This document shows, piece after piece, positions 23,206 through 33,400 of a DNA stretch of 64,000 bases. Origin of the DNA: Acanthochromis polyacanthus (lineage: Eukaryota > Chordata > Actinopteri > Pomacentridae); contig NC_067134.1 of the NCBI RefSeq assembly GCF_021347895.1, forward strand, positions 25,940,347-26,004,346, read 5' to 3'. The position numbers and the translations under genes are program-made. The notes below the pieces were generated by a model that worked only from the letters and a program-made list of their open reading frames with translations, was not told the origin of the DNA and did not search any database. Numbering within the stretch: position 1 is the first letter of the stretch; each line of letters begins with the position of its first letter.

Positions 23206-26200
23206 ATGCTGGTTGTTCTGCCGATTGTTCTGCTGGTTGTTCTTCTGCTTGTTCTTCTGGTTGTTCTGCTAATTGTTCTGCTAATTGTTCTTCTGGTTGT
23301 TCTGCTGATTGTTCTGCTAATTGTTCTTCTCCTTGTTCTTCTGGTCGTTCTGCTGGTTGTTCTTCTGGTTGTTCTGCTGGTTGTTCTGCTGGTCATTCTG
23401 CTGGTTGTTCTGCTGGTTGTTCTGCTAATTGTTCTTCTCCTTGTTCTTCTGGTCGTTCTGCTGGTTGTTCTTCTGGTTGTTCTGCTAATTGTTCTGCTGG
23501 TCATTCTGCTGGTTGTTCTGCTGGTCGTTGTTCTGGTTGTTCTGCTGGTTGTTCTGCTGGTTGTTCTGCTGGTTGTTCTGCTGGTCGTTCTGCTGGTCGT
23601 TCTTCTGGTCGTTCTGCTGGTTGTTCTGCTGGTCGTTGTTCTGGTTGTTCTGCTGGTTGTTCTGCTGGTCGTTGTTCTGGTCGTTCTGCTGGTTGTTCTG
23701 CTGGTCGTTGTTCTGGTTGTTCTGCTGGTTGTTCTGCTGGTTGTTCTGCTGGTTGTTCCTGCTGGTCGTTCTGCTGGTCGTTCTTCTGGTCGTTCTGCTG
23801 GTTGTTCTGCTGGTCGTTCTGCTGGTCGTTCTGCTGGTCGTTGTTCTGGTTGTTCTGCTGGTTGTTCTGCTGGTCATTCTGCTGGTCGTTCTGCTGGTCG
23901 TTCTTCTGGTCGTTCTGCTGGTTGTTCTGCTGGTCGTTCTGCTGGTCGTTCTGCTGGTCGTTGTTCTGGTTGTTCTGCTGGTTGTTCTGCTGGTTGTTCT
24001 GCTGGTTGTTCTGCTGGTCGTTCTGCTGGTCGTTCTGCTGGTCGTTCTTCTGGTCGTTCTGCTGGTTGTTCTGCTGGTCATTCTGCTGGTCGTTCTGCTG
24101 GTCGTTGTTCTGGTTGTTCTGCTGGTTGTTCTGCTGGTCGTTCTGCTGGTCGTTCTTCTGGTCGTTCTGCTGGTTGTTCTGCTGGTCGTTCTGCTGGTCG
24201 TTCTGCTGGTCGTTGTTCTGGTTGTTCTGCTGGTTGTTCTGCTGGTCGTTGTTCTGGTTGTTCTGCTGGTTGTTCTGCTGGTCGTTCTGCTGGTCGTTGT
24301 TCTGGTTGTTCTGCTGGTTGTTCTGCTGGTTGTTCTGCTGGTCGTTCTGCTGGTCGTTCTGCTGGTCGTTGTTCTGGTCGTTCTGCTGGTCGTTCTGCTG
24401 GTCGTTGTTCTGGTCGTTCTGCTGGTTGTTCTGCTGGTTGTTCTGCTGGTTGTTCTGCTGGTCGTTCTGCTGGTCGTTCTTCTGGTCGTTCTGCTGGTCG
24501 TTCTGCTGGTCGTTCTGCTGGTCGTTCTGCTGGTCGTTGTTCTGGTTGTTCTGCTGGTTGTTCTGCTGGTCATTCTGCTGGTCGTTCTGCTGGTCGTTCT
24601 GCTGGTCGTTCTTCTGGTCGTTCTGCTGGTTGTTCTGCTGGTCATTCTGCTGGTCGTTCTGCTGGTCGTTGTTCTGGTTGTTCTGCTGGTTGTTCTGCTG
24701 GTTGTTCTGCTGGTTGTTCTGCTGGTCGTTCTGCTGGTCGTTCTTCTGGTCGTTCTGCTGGTTGTTCTGCTGGTTGTTCTGCTGGTCGTTCTGCTGGTCG
24801 TTCTGCTGGTCGTTGTTCTGGTTGTTCTGCTGGTTGTTCTGCTGGTTGTTCTTCTGGTCGTTCTGCTGGTTGTTCTGCTGGTCGTTCTGCTGGTCGTTCT
24901 GCTGGTCGTTGTTCTGGTTGTTCTGCTGGTTGTTCTGCTGGTCATTCTGCTGGTCGTTCTGCTGGTCGTTCTGCTGGTCGTTCTTCTGGTCGTTCTGCTG
25001 GTTGTTCTGCTGGTCGTTCTGCTGGTCGTTCTGCTGGTCGTTGTTCTGGTTGTTCTGCTGGTTGTTCTGCTGGTTGTTCTGCTGGTTGTTCTGCTGGTCG
25101 TTCTGCTGGTCGTTCTTCTGGTCGTTCTGCTGGTTGTTCTGCTGGTCGTTCTGCTGGTCGTTCTGCTGGTCATTGTTCTGGTTGTTCTGCTGGTTGTTCT
25201 GCTGGTTGTTCTGCTGGTTGTTCTGCTGGTCGTTCTGCTGGTCGTTCTTCTGGTCGTTCTGCTGGTTGTTCTGCTGGTCGTTCTGCTGGTCGTTCTGCTG
25301 GTCGTTGTTCTGGTTGTTCTGCTGGTTGTTCTGCTGGTCGTTGTTCTGGTTGTTCTGCTGGTTGTTCTGCTGGTCGTTCTGCTGGTCGTTGTTCTGGTTG
25401 TTCTGCTGGTTGTTCTGCTGGTTGTTCTGCTGGTCGTTCTGCTGGTCGTTCTGCTGGTCGTTGTTCTGGTCGTTCTGCTGGTCGTTCTGCTGGTCGTTGT
25501 TCTGGTTGTTCTGCTGGTTGTTCTGCTGGTTGTTCTGCTGGTTGTTCTGCTGGTCGTTCTGCTGGTCGTTCTTCTGGTCGTTCTGCTGGTTGTTCTGCTG
25601 GTCGTTCTGCTGGTCGTTCTGCTGGTCGTTCTTCTGGTCGTTCTGCTGGTTGTTCTGCTGGTTGTTCTGCTTGTCGGTCTGCTGGTCGTTCTGCTGGTCG
25701 TTGTTCTGGTCGTTCTGCTGGTCGTTCTGCTGGTCGTTGTTCTGGTCGTTCTGCTGGTTGTTCTGCTGGTTGTTCTGCTGGTTGTTCTGCTGGTCGTTCT
25801 GCTGGTCGTTCTTCTGGTCGTTCTGCTGGTCGTTCTGCTGGTCGTTCTGCTGGTCGTTCTGCTGGTCGTTGTTCTGGTTGTTCTGCTGGTTGTTCTGCTG
25901 GTCATTCTGCTGGTCGTTCTGCTGGTCGTTCTGCTGGTCGTTCTTCTGGTCGTTCTGCTGGTTGTTCTGCTGGTCATTCTGCTGGTCGTTCTGCTGGTCG
26001 TTGTTCTGGTTGTTCTGCTGGTTGTTCTGCTGGTTGTTCTGCTGGTTGTTCTGCTGGTCGTTCTGCTGGTCGTTCTTCTGGTCGTTCTGCTGGTTGTTCT
26101 GCTGGTTGTTCTGCTGGTCGTTCTGCTGGTCGTTCTGCTGGTCGTTGTTCTGGTTGTTCTGCTGGTTGTTCTGCTGGTTGTTCTGCTGGTTGTTCTGCTG

Positions 26201-26530
26201 GTCGTTCTGCTGGTCGTTCTTCTGGTCGTTCTGCTGGTCGTTCTGCTGGTTGTTCTGCTGGTCGTTCTGCTGGTCGTTCTGCTGGTCGTTGTTCTGGTTG
26301 TTCTGCTGGTTGTTCTGCTGGTCGTTGTTCTGGTTGTTCTGCTGGTTGTTCTGCTGGTCGTTCTGCTGGTCGTTGTTCTGGTTGTTCTGCTGGTTGTTCT
26401 GCTGGTCGTTCTGCTGGTCGTTGTTCTGGTTGTTCTGCTGGTCGTTCTGCTGATTGTTCTGCTGGTTGTTCTTCTGCTTGTTCTTCTGGTTGTTCTTCTG
26501 TTTGTTCTTCTGGTTGTTCGGCTGGTTGTT
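23206..26530. repeat. 3.3-kb 12-bp minisatellite (TTCTGCTGGTCG)n
   Basis: About 275 tandem copies of TTCTGCTGGTYG with a few recurring variants: TTCTTCTGGTCG, the GTCGTTGTTCTGG type, and CATTCTGCTGG. Because the unit is 12 bp and lacks stop codons in several frames, it gives apparent frames of over 1000 residues on both strands (SAGR-, LLVV-, CWSF- and SRTT-type). These are repeat shadows, not proteins. A one-base slip at about 23758 shifts the phase. The + strand is nearly devoid of A. Variant order shows higher-order repetition: the 24421-24840 stretch recurs about 1332 bp (111 units) later at 25753-26172. Confidence 0.97.
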
Positions 26531-26563
26531 CGGTACACGCTGCCGTTCCTCTTCACATTCACG

Positions 26564-26564
<1 letters not shown>

Positions 26565-26628
<64 letters not shown>
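26565..26628 (+). repeat. (TG)32 microsatellite
   Basis: A pure TG tract of about 64 bp between the minisatellite and a small MITE. Confidence 0.95.
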
Positions 26629-26631
<3 letters not shown>

Positions 26632-26638
26632 GTTTCTG

Positions 26639-26892
26639 CTATTCCGGTGGGGACTTTGACCTGACTATTTGCTATAAAGGTGGGGACTTGTCTTACGGTG
26701 GGGACCTAAAATGAGGTCCCCACGGGTGGCAACACCGTTTTCTTGGCCATATTGTTGTTAATAAAAATGTAAAAGTGCAAAAACGTTTGTTTAGGGTTAG
26801 GCATTGATTTGGTGATGGTTAAGGTTAGGGTTAGGGTATGGGTTAGGAGTTAGATATGAATGGGAGTCAATGGTAAGTCCCCACCGGTATAG
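26639..26892. mobile_element. GGGGAC-type MITE with telomere-like interior
   Basis: A 254-bp element. Its left end is CTATTCCGGTGGGGAC; its right end in reverse complement is CTATACCGGTGGGGAC, 15 of 16 matching. GGTGGGGAC occurs three times in the left half, and GTGGGGACCT/AGGTCCCCAC forms a perfect 10-bp-arm hairpin at 26699-26724. The right half contains TTAGGG-like words. TG tracts lie on both sides. No coding sequence. The superfamily is unclear. Confidence 0.75.
26793..26850 (+). repeat. Short interstitial telomere-like motif
   Basis: Contains GGTTAGGGTTAGGGT and degenerate neighbours (GGGTTAGGC, GGGTTAGG). It is part of the surrounding MITE rather than an isolated telomere relic. Confidence 0.75.
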
Positions 26893-26896
26893 AAAA

Positions 26897-26902
<6 letters not shown>

Positions 26903-26957
<55 letters not shown>
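26903..26957 (+). repeat. (GT)27 microsatellite
   Basis: A pure GT tract just right of the GGGGAC-type MITE. Together with the tract at 26565-26628 it frames the element. Confidence 0.95.
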
Positions 26958-26960
<3 letters not shown>

Positions 26961-27500
26961 AGGCGGGTGAGATGTTATTTCATCGGTTAATTGCCTCACG
27001 TGACAAAATAACATGCGAAAGCCAAGTTTCTGAGCGTCTGTTTGCAGCCGTTTACATTCCAACGAGTTCCACAACAGCCGTGTTTCATGCTGCCACGTGA
27101 AATAATAAAATAAAAAGAGCAAAACATAGAGCGAGTCATCGTTTTCACCAAAACATACAGGCTTAAGGCAGGAAAAACGTCTGTGTAAGACGGAAACATG
27201 TTAGGTGGTGAGGAGAAAGAGTGGAAGGAAGTAGAAGACGGTGATTCCCAACATTTTTTAATCAAATCTGCCCAGATAAGGGGCTTTTTCTGCTATTTTA
27301 TGGATAGTTTTGAGCATTTAAATAACAGAAATGTCATATTTTTACCTCTAAATACACTATTTAAGAATAGCATTTATCTATTAAAACACAAAAAAGTACT
27401 AGTTTTTATTTATAGTTGGAACACTATTGATTTATTGCAGTTTTATATTTTTAACCATAAAGTATTAAAAAGCAGAAAATGTTTTTCACAGCAGATACAA
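26958..27500. other. Unassigned non-coding sequence
   Basis: No supported exon or RNA gene. Confidence 0.4.
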
Positions 27501-27502
27501 TA

Positions 27503-27612
27503 ACAATATATATATATATAGATAGATAGATATGTAGATATAGAGCTATAGATATTGATATAGATAGATGCAGATATATGAATACATAAATTCTGATATA
27601 TAGATATAGATC
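27503..27612. repeat. Degenerate TATA/GATA simple repeat
   Basis: (TA)n followed by GATAGATAGATATG and related words. Tyr/Ile/Ser-rich frames here are artefacts. Confidence 0.85.
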
Positions 27613-28569
27613 TTTTTAAATTATGGGACAGCATCTGACATGTCAGTACTATTTTGGTGATTCATTTCTTTGTATTTTTTTTACCATTGAATTTATGACT
27701 TTTAGCCGACTATTTCTTACTTTCAGCAATTATTTCCACTTTCTATCCATTATCGATCACTAATTAAACCATTTTCCATTAAGTTCGCCACTAATTGAGC
27801 CGTCTACACTGACCATTTATCCAGCATATAAACACACATTTTAACCATTTATCTGTTGCTTCAAGCTGATTATTTCTTATAGTAACCATTTATTTACTGC
27901 TTTTGCCTCAGTTTCAAGTTTTATTGTAATCTAATCTTTCTTGGGGACTGTAGACCGACTTGTGCGGGACGAGCAGCACCTGTATTATTCCACTTTATTT
28001 CTTCATATGCGATCCCTTTGAGTTCACCATGGTGTCTCGTCTACACTATAAATGATTCACTTTCTTCTCCCGATCATTTAAATATATTTAGGCCTCAGTG
28101 TGCTGAAAACAAAACTGTCTGAGAGTCCATTTAATAACATTCTGGAAGCCTCGGTCTGTGTTTGTGCTGTTAAAGTCCTGCTTCGTATCACGGCCGTGCA
28201 CACGTTCTCTCGTGAATCCAGCACGTCTAGCTTCAAGCCAATTCATCAAATGAGCAAAGAGGAGCACAATATGAAAAGGAATTAAAGCAGAAACACACAG
28301 TCCAGAGGGGGAATGAAAAAAACAACGTTCATGTTACAGGCTGGGATGTTTGGCAGGATTTGAGGCAAAGCTGTGAACATTTCAGTTGTGTGGAGCAAAA
28401 CTGGTCATTTCACCTCAGCCAACACTCCAGTATTTGTTTAGTGTTGAAGTGTTGAATCTTTGTTGGTGGTAAGGAGCAGAACAGACATTTATGCAGAATT
28501 AAAGCTTTTATCCAGGAGAAATTTACAGTTTTGAGATCATGCAGAAGCTACCTCACACTGATGATTCCT
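27613..28569. other. Unassigned non-coding sequence
   Basis: No supported exon or repeat. Confidence 0.4.
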
Positions 28570-29516
28570 TTTTTTTGTAATTTTTTGTTTCATTTTTGTC
28601 CATATTTTGAAGTTTTGTAACTTTTTGATATAATTTTTGTCTCTTTTTTGTATTGTTTTTGTCATTTTGTGTGTTATTTTTGTAATATTTTGTCTTGTTT
28701 TTGTTGTTTTTGTCTGACTTTTGTTGTTTATCTCATGTTTTTGTTGTTTTGTTTCTCGTTTTGTTCGTTTTGTGTTTCCTTTTTGTCTCGCTTATAATTT
28801 TTGGTCAATTATTTGTCGTTTTATTTCTTTTTCGTCATTTTTTTGTCTCGTTTGTGTCCGTTTTTGTTGTTTTTTAATTTTTGTCTCCTTTTTGTTTCGT
28901 TTCGTGTGGTTTGTCTCATTTTTTGTCATACTGAATTTCCCTTCAGGGATGAATTAAGTGATTCTGTTCTATTTTGTTTCACGCTTTTGTCGTTTTGTGT
29001 TTTGCTTTATTCATTGTTTGTGTATCATTTTTGTCATTTTGTTTCACACTTTTGACATTTTGTCTCATTTTTCGTCATTTGTGTAATTTCTGTCACTCTG
29101 TAACTTTTTTGTCAAATTTTTTGTCTTTTTTTTCTTCTGTCTCATTTTTTTTGTCGTTCTGTCTCTCATTTTTGTGATGTTTTGTCTTGTTTTTGTTGTT
29201 TTGGTCAGACTTTTGTCTTTTTGTCTCATGTTTTTGTGATTTTGTTTCTTTTTTTGTCATTTTGTGTTTCCTTTTTGTCTCGCTTGTAGTTTATTGTCAA
29301 TTTTTGTCGTTTTGTTTCTTTTTTTGTCATTTTTTTGTTTCGTTTGTGTCCATTTTTTGTCACTGTAACTTTTTTGTCCAGTTTTTGTCTTTATTTTTTT
29401 TGTATTGTTTTGTGTCACTTGTATTTTTTTTTTCATTTTGTGTCTTTTCTGTCATTCAGATCCATTTTTCTTGAGATCAGATTAGGCTGAACTAAAATAA
29501 GTTTGACACCCCCTGA
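28570..29516 (-). mobile_element. hAT-type MITE, family A copy 5 (one end missing)
   Basis: A long TTTTGTC/TTTTTGTCTC array in the inverted orientation runs into a terminus containing GAACTAAAATAAGTTTGACA followed by CCCCCTG. The GGCCCGCGGGCC-type arm is absent from the other end. Confidence 0.75.
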
Positions 29517-30108
29517 TATAGATAATAAAATGCACTAATACAGTTGCAGAAAAAATTCTAGAAATTGATTTTGGTGGCTGTTTAAAACCTAAAAAGCACA
29601 TTAAACATCTAAAACGCCATGCAGTGCTCTTGAAAAATGCCTGACGACTCACTTTTCAGCTCAAACTTGCCGTGACACTGAGGTTGGAAATGCTCGTCGC
29701 TGTCCGTGGTGCTGAAATTTTATTTTTTTTGCATGTCTGTCCTTTTTCACACGTCAGCTCCAAACCGAAAGGACAGCGCTTTGTAGTCACTCAGACAACA
29801 GAAATATGACTGTTTGGCATTCAGGGACATAGAGAAGACACGGCATTAGTGGCTGACCTCATCATTACCTCAGAATACCCGCTGTGCATTTTGATTTTCT
29901 TCTCGGCGCTGAACGTTTTCCCTTAGTTGAAACATTTCAGTGCCTGCAGAGTGAAAATTGTGCTGTATGAGCGACATTGGAGGGCAACATGAACAGTACA
30001 GAACGACACTGACGTCCTGCATGCATCTGTTGCTGAACTTGTGAAAAACACTTCACGATGTCTACAATGGATTTCTGATTCATTTAATGCTAGCTTCATT
30101 GAAAAAAA
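29517..30108. other. Unassigned non-coding sequence
   Basis: No supported exon. The right part may belong to the truncated mariner-like element that ends at about 30172. Confidence 0.35.
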
Positions 30109-30172
30109 ATGCTTCTCTTTTAAAAATAACATTTCTAAGTGACGCCAAACTTTTGAACGGTAGTGTATGTGT
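30109..30172 (+). mobile_element. Tc1/mariner-like MITE end
   Basis: AACATTTCTAAGTGACGCC then AAACTTTTGAACGGTAGTGT match the right terminus of the element at 49178-49519. The left boundary is not resolved. Confidence 0.6.
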
Positions 30173-30214
30173 ATATTATTTAAATTATGGTACGTCTGAC
30201 ATGACAATACTTTT

Positions 30215-30910
30215 TTGGTCTCATTGTTGTCATTATTTTTGCTTTGTTTTGTGTGTTTTATTCGTTGTTCTGTGTGTTACTTTTGTCGTTTTTGTGTTTC
30301 TTTTTTGTCTGGTTTGTGTTTTTTGTGAATTTTTTTGTCATTTTTTATCTCATTTGTGTCCATTTTTTGTCACTTTGCAACTTTTTTGTCTAATTTTTGT
30401 CTGTTTTGTTTTGTGTCATTTATCTCATTTTTGTCCTTTTGTGTCTCTTTTGTCTTGTTTTTGTTGTTTGCCTCATGAATTTTGTTTCTGATTTTCGTCG
30501 TTTTGTTTCCTTTTTGTCTCACTTGTGTTTTTTGTCTTATTGTTGTCATTTTGTGTTTTGCTTTTCTCAATTTTTTTGTTGCTTTGCAACTTTTTGTCTA
30601 ATTTCTTGTCTCTTTTTTGTTTTGTTTCATGTCATTTGTCTCATTTTTGTCCTTTGTGTCTCATTTTTTGTCATATTTTGTCTTGTTTCTGTTGAGTTTA
30701 TTTTCTTTTTTGTCTGACTTTTGTCGTTTGTCTCGTTTTTGTCATTTTTTCTTCTTGTTTTTGTTGTTTGTGTTACCTTTTTGTCTCACTTGTGTTTTTT
30801 TGTCTTATTTTTATCAGTTTGTCTTTTGCTTTATCTCCATTCTTTATCGCTTTGTAACTTTTTTGTCTAATTTTTTGACTTTTTTTTTGTTTCGTGTCCG
30901 TCACTCAGGT
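30215..30910 (-). mobile_element. hAT-type MITE, family A copy 6 (internal array only)
   Basis: Consists almost entirely of TTTTGTC-type array sequence in the inverted orientation. Neither conserved terminus is recognisable. It ends near GTTTCGTGTCCGTCACTCAGG. Confidence 0.6.
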
Positions 30911-31730
30911 GGTCAGTGAGTCGGTAAACCAACTAAATATTGATTCTATAAAATGTATAAAATCAAGGAAAATGTCCATTATAAACAAAAACAGACAAGT
31001 GGCAGCAATCCCAGTTGTGTCAGACACTCAAAACCTGCAATAGTACATATATACCATGCAATAGTATTTGCAATAGTCCAAATATTGACGTTGGAAGGAA
31101 GAAAATACCGTAACTGTCAAAAGTTTTGGTTGATAGATTAGCCAGATGAATAACTCTAATACTTTTTGTCACTTTTAAAACACAATTTCCCATAAGGTTT
31201 CCTCTAAAATCCACAGACACCGAAACAATCAGGCCTTTAATTCAATCCTCAGAGATAAAAAAGAGTCGGTAAAGGGAACTCGGACTAACTTTCCCCTGTC
31301 TGAGAGCAGGTTTGCCTCCTGTTGCCCTCTAAACACTGAGTGTAGGTTACACAGCCAAACTCTCTTGTACAGCGTCAATACACCAATACTGTCAACAACG
31401 TCCACTTCCTGTTGTGATGCCAGTGTCAATCTGTGTTCTGCGGAGCACAGAGTGGAAAATCTGCTGGTACACAAACTATTCGGTTCGCCTCAGATGTGAC
31501 CTGGACTCTCCCGAGAGATGGAAAATCAGAGGAAGTCACACAAATGTACACAACTGAAAAAGTTTCCCTTCAAGAATGAACACAGAGCTGCTGGTGGGAC
31601 TGAAATGGCTGCAGCCTCGAGAAGAAAGAAGAAAAACACGCAGGATGTGTTGCGTTTCCACTGCTGGTCCACGGTGGAGTGTGAATCAGGCCATGTGCTG
31701 TTTAATCATGCAGCTTATGGAGCCTGAGCT
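30911..31730. other. Unassigned non-coding sequence
   Basis: No supported exon. The frames at 31229-31474 (minus) and 31518-31830 (plus) lack domain character and splice context. Confidence 0.4.
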
Positions 31731-31945
31731 CTGCATGCTGCGTTACACTTTTCCTGCAGCATCTCCGCCGCACACCAGACGCGCACGCACGCTTCCTCCG
31801 CACGCACTGCCACTGTATGGTCCGTGCTAATAAGTTGGCTGCTGCCTCCTCCCCCCTGCTCCCCCTCTAGCCCTCCCCCTCCTCCTCCCTGTGGTGCTCT
31901 CACTTGCTGCACAACTGCGATTGCAGAGAAACACCAGCAAGCAGC

Positions 31946-31986
31946 CGCGCGCGCGCGCGCGCGCACACACACACACACACACACAG
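31946..31986. repeat. (GC)n-(AC)n alternating purine-pyrimidine tract
   Basis: GC-alternating sequence passes directly into CA-alternating sequence, about 40 bp of unbroken purine-pyrimidine alternation. A second, shorter tract lies at about 32043-32063. Confidence 0.9.
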
Positions 31987-32076
31987 CACATTTGTGCGCA
32001 CACACATAACACCCAATAAAGTCATTCTACATCACGCACGTACACACGCGCGCGCACACACACGCCAAAAACTCAC

Positions 32077-32923
32077 CAGTTGGGTTCTTGTTTTTCTTGA
32101 GGCTCCTGCCACAAAGACACTGCAGCATATGCGATCCTTTGCTGAAAATGTTGTTCCAAATAAACCGCATGGATTTGGCCGAGACGGGGGAGGAGGAGGA
32201 AGAGGAGGAGGTGGAGGTGGGGGACGAGAGGCGCTCCGGATGCGGCAGCCTAAAATTCACCCACCGCATGGGGGCTGCTACGCCCCCCTGTTTGCATGCC
32301 AGCAGAGCCGGCCAGCTGTTGGACTCAGTTCGGCGGTGCTTGCCTTGCCCCCCAATCTGCACCATAGACAGGAATAAGAGCAGGAAGCCCGGCTCCTCGC
32401 CCGGTTTCTCGCCCGCTTCTCCCACCAGCTCCGAGACCACCAGCCGCACGTATTCCGCGTCGACGTCGTCCCCGTGCGGCGGCAGGAAAAGAGCGACCGC
32501 TGCGGCGCTTCTCCCCTCGGTGTCCTCCGCCCGCTCCGGCTGCCCCAGCGGCCGGCGGTCCTCAGCGGCGGAGGATCGGTCGCTGCTGCTGCTGCTGCCG
32601 CCCGGCCGCCGCGGCGTCAAAAGCCCCGGAGCGCTCCTCTTCAAATGGCGTCGTCTGCCGCGCGGCGCGGGGAGAGGAGCGGCAGCGGCTGACAGGCATG
32701 CGGCGGCGCTAGCGTGAAGTCGGCGGTACGCGGCAGCTGTCGGCTTCTGCACAAAAAACCATTGCATATTAGTGGGGACAGGGGTCGGTGCGTCCGTCCG
32801 TCCGGGAGGAGGAGAGGAGAGGAGAACAGGAGGGGGTGCGGGTACCGGGCGTCCGTCAGCAGGTCGGTGGCATCCCGGTCCCCGTGCAGCAGGAGAAGTA
32901 CTGCAGCGGGGGCTCCTGTCCAA
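32077..32923 (-). CDS. Probable first coding exon of an unidentified minus-strand gene (partial)
   Basis: The minus-strand frame runs 282 codons from Met at 32923, or 230 from Met at 32767 (MQWFFVQKP), and reaches a consensus donor (ACTG, then GTGAGT) at 32077/32076 with one base of a split codon. The N-terminal half is Ala/Pro/Arg/Ser-rich and probably disordered. The C-terminal third is protein-like: GDDVDAEYVRLVVSEL, FLLLFLSMVQIGG, PMRWVNFRLPHPERL, a Ser tract, then KSMRFIWNNIFSKG and CLCGRSLKKNKNP. I do not recognise the family. Downstream exons would lie to the left; none was identified, so the intron may be long or leave the window. An overlapping plus-strand frame (32088-32717) looks like its shadow. 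Confidence rests on the CpG island, frame length and donor. Confidence 0.5.
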
Positions 32924-33400
32924 ACACTCTCAGATGCGGAATCCTCTTCCAGCAGCCGCGCCGGTTCTCCGCTCTCCGGTCAGTGGACCGGCAGGTGAAT
33001 CACTGCAGGGAATCTCTGCTCTGTCCAGGTTTTCTCCTGGGGAAAAAAAAGTCCTTATGAATATTTGATCCGCGTTTCGGCCTCCACTTCTCAATAATCC
33101 ATAAGCTCCAATGCGCCAAGATACTGCTGCTGCTGTCTGTCTGTCTGCCTCCTCTTCCTCTCCTCCTCCTCCTACTCTTCCTCTTCCTCACCTTGCTGAT
33201 AAAGAGGACCTCCCGGACTGCCTTCCAGCTGTGTGTCTCTGTGATCCAGATGTTGGAGGCGCAGGAAGAGACGCGCTCCGGCTCTGGCTGCTGCCGCTGC
33301 GCTCCAGAGTCTAGTGGAGCTCCAGACGGCCGGTGGGGAGAGAGGAGGTGCACTGACTCTGATCCCCGACCAGCCACAAAGTGAGAGCAATTAAACGACA

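Larger units (their letters stand above)
31731..33400 (-). promoter_or_regulatory. GC-rich, CpG-dense island at the 5' end of a minus-strand gene
   Basis: The stretch is strikingly GC- and CpG-rich compared with the AT-rich surroundings, and includes (GC)n-(AC)n tracts. It coincides with the long minus-strand frame ending at a good splice donor, which fits a CpG-island promoter plus first exon reading leftwards. Confidence 0.65.

Noticed and set aside
23206..26664. Reading frames of 883-1152 residues on the plus strand and 1025 on the minus strand
   Set aside because: All derive from the 12-bp stop-free minisatellite; the composition is perfectly periodic in every frame.
26793..26850. Telomere-fusion relic
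   Set aside because: TTAGGG-like words are few and belong to the small MITE with defined termini.
32088..32717. 209-residue plus-strand frame in the CpG island
   Set aside because: Overlaps the minus-strand frame; no splice or start context better than the minus-strand one. GC-rich DNA commonly yields such shadows.
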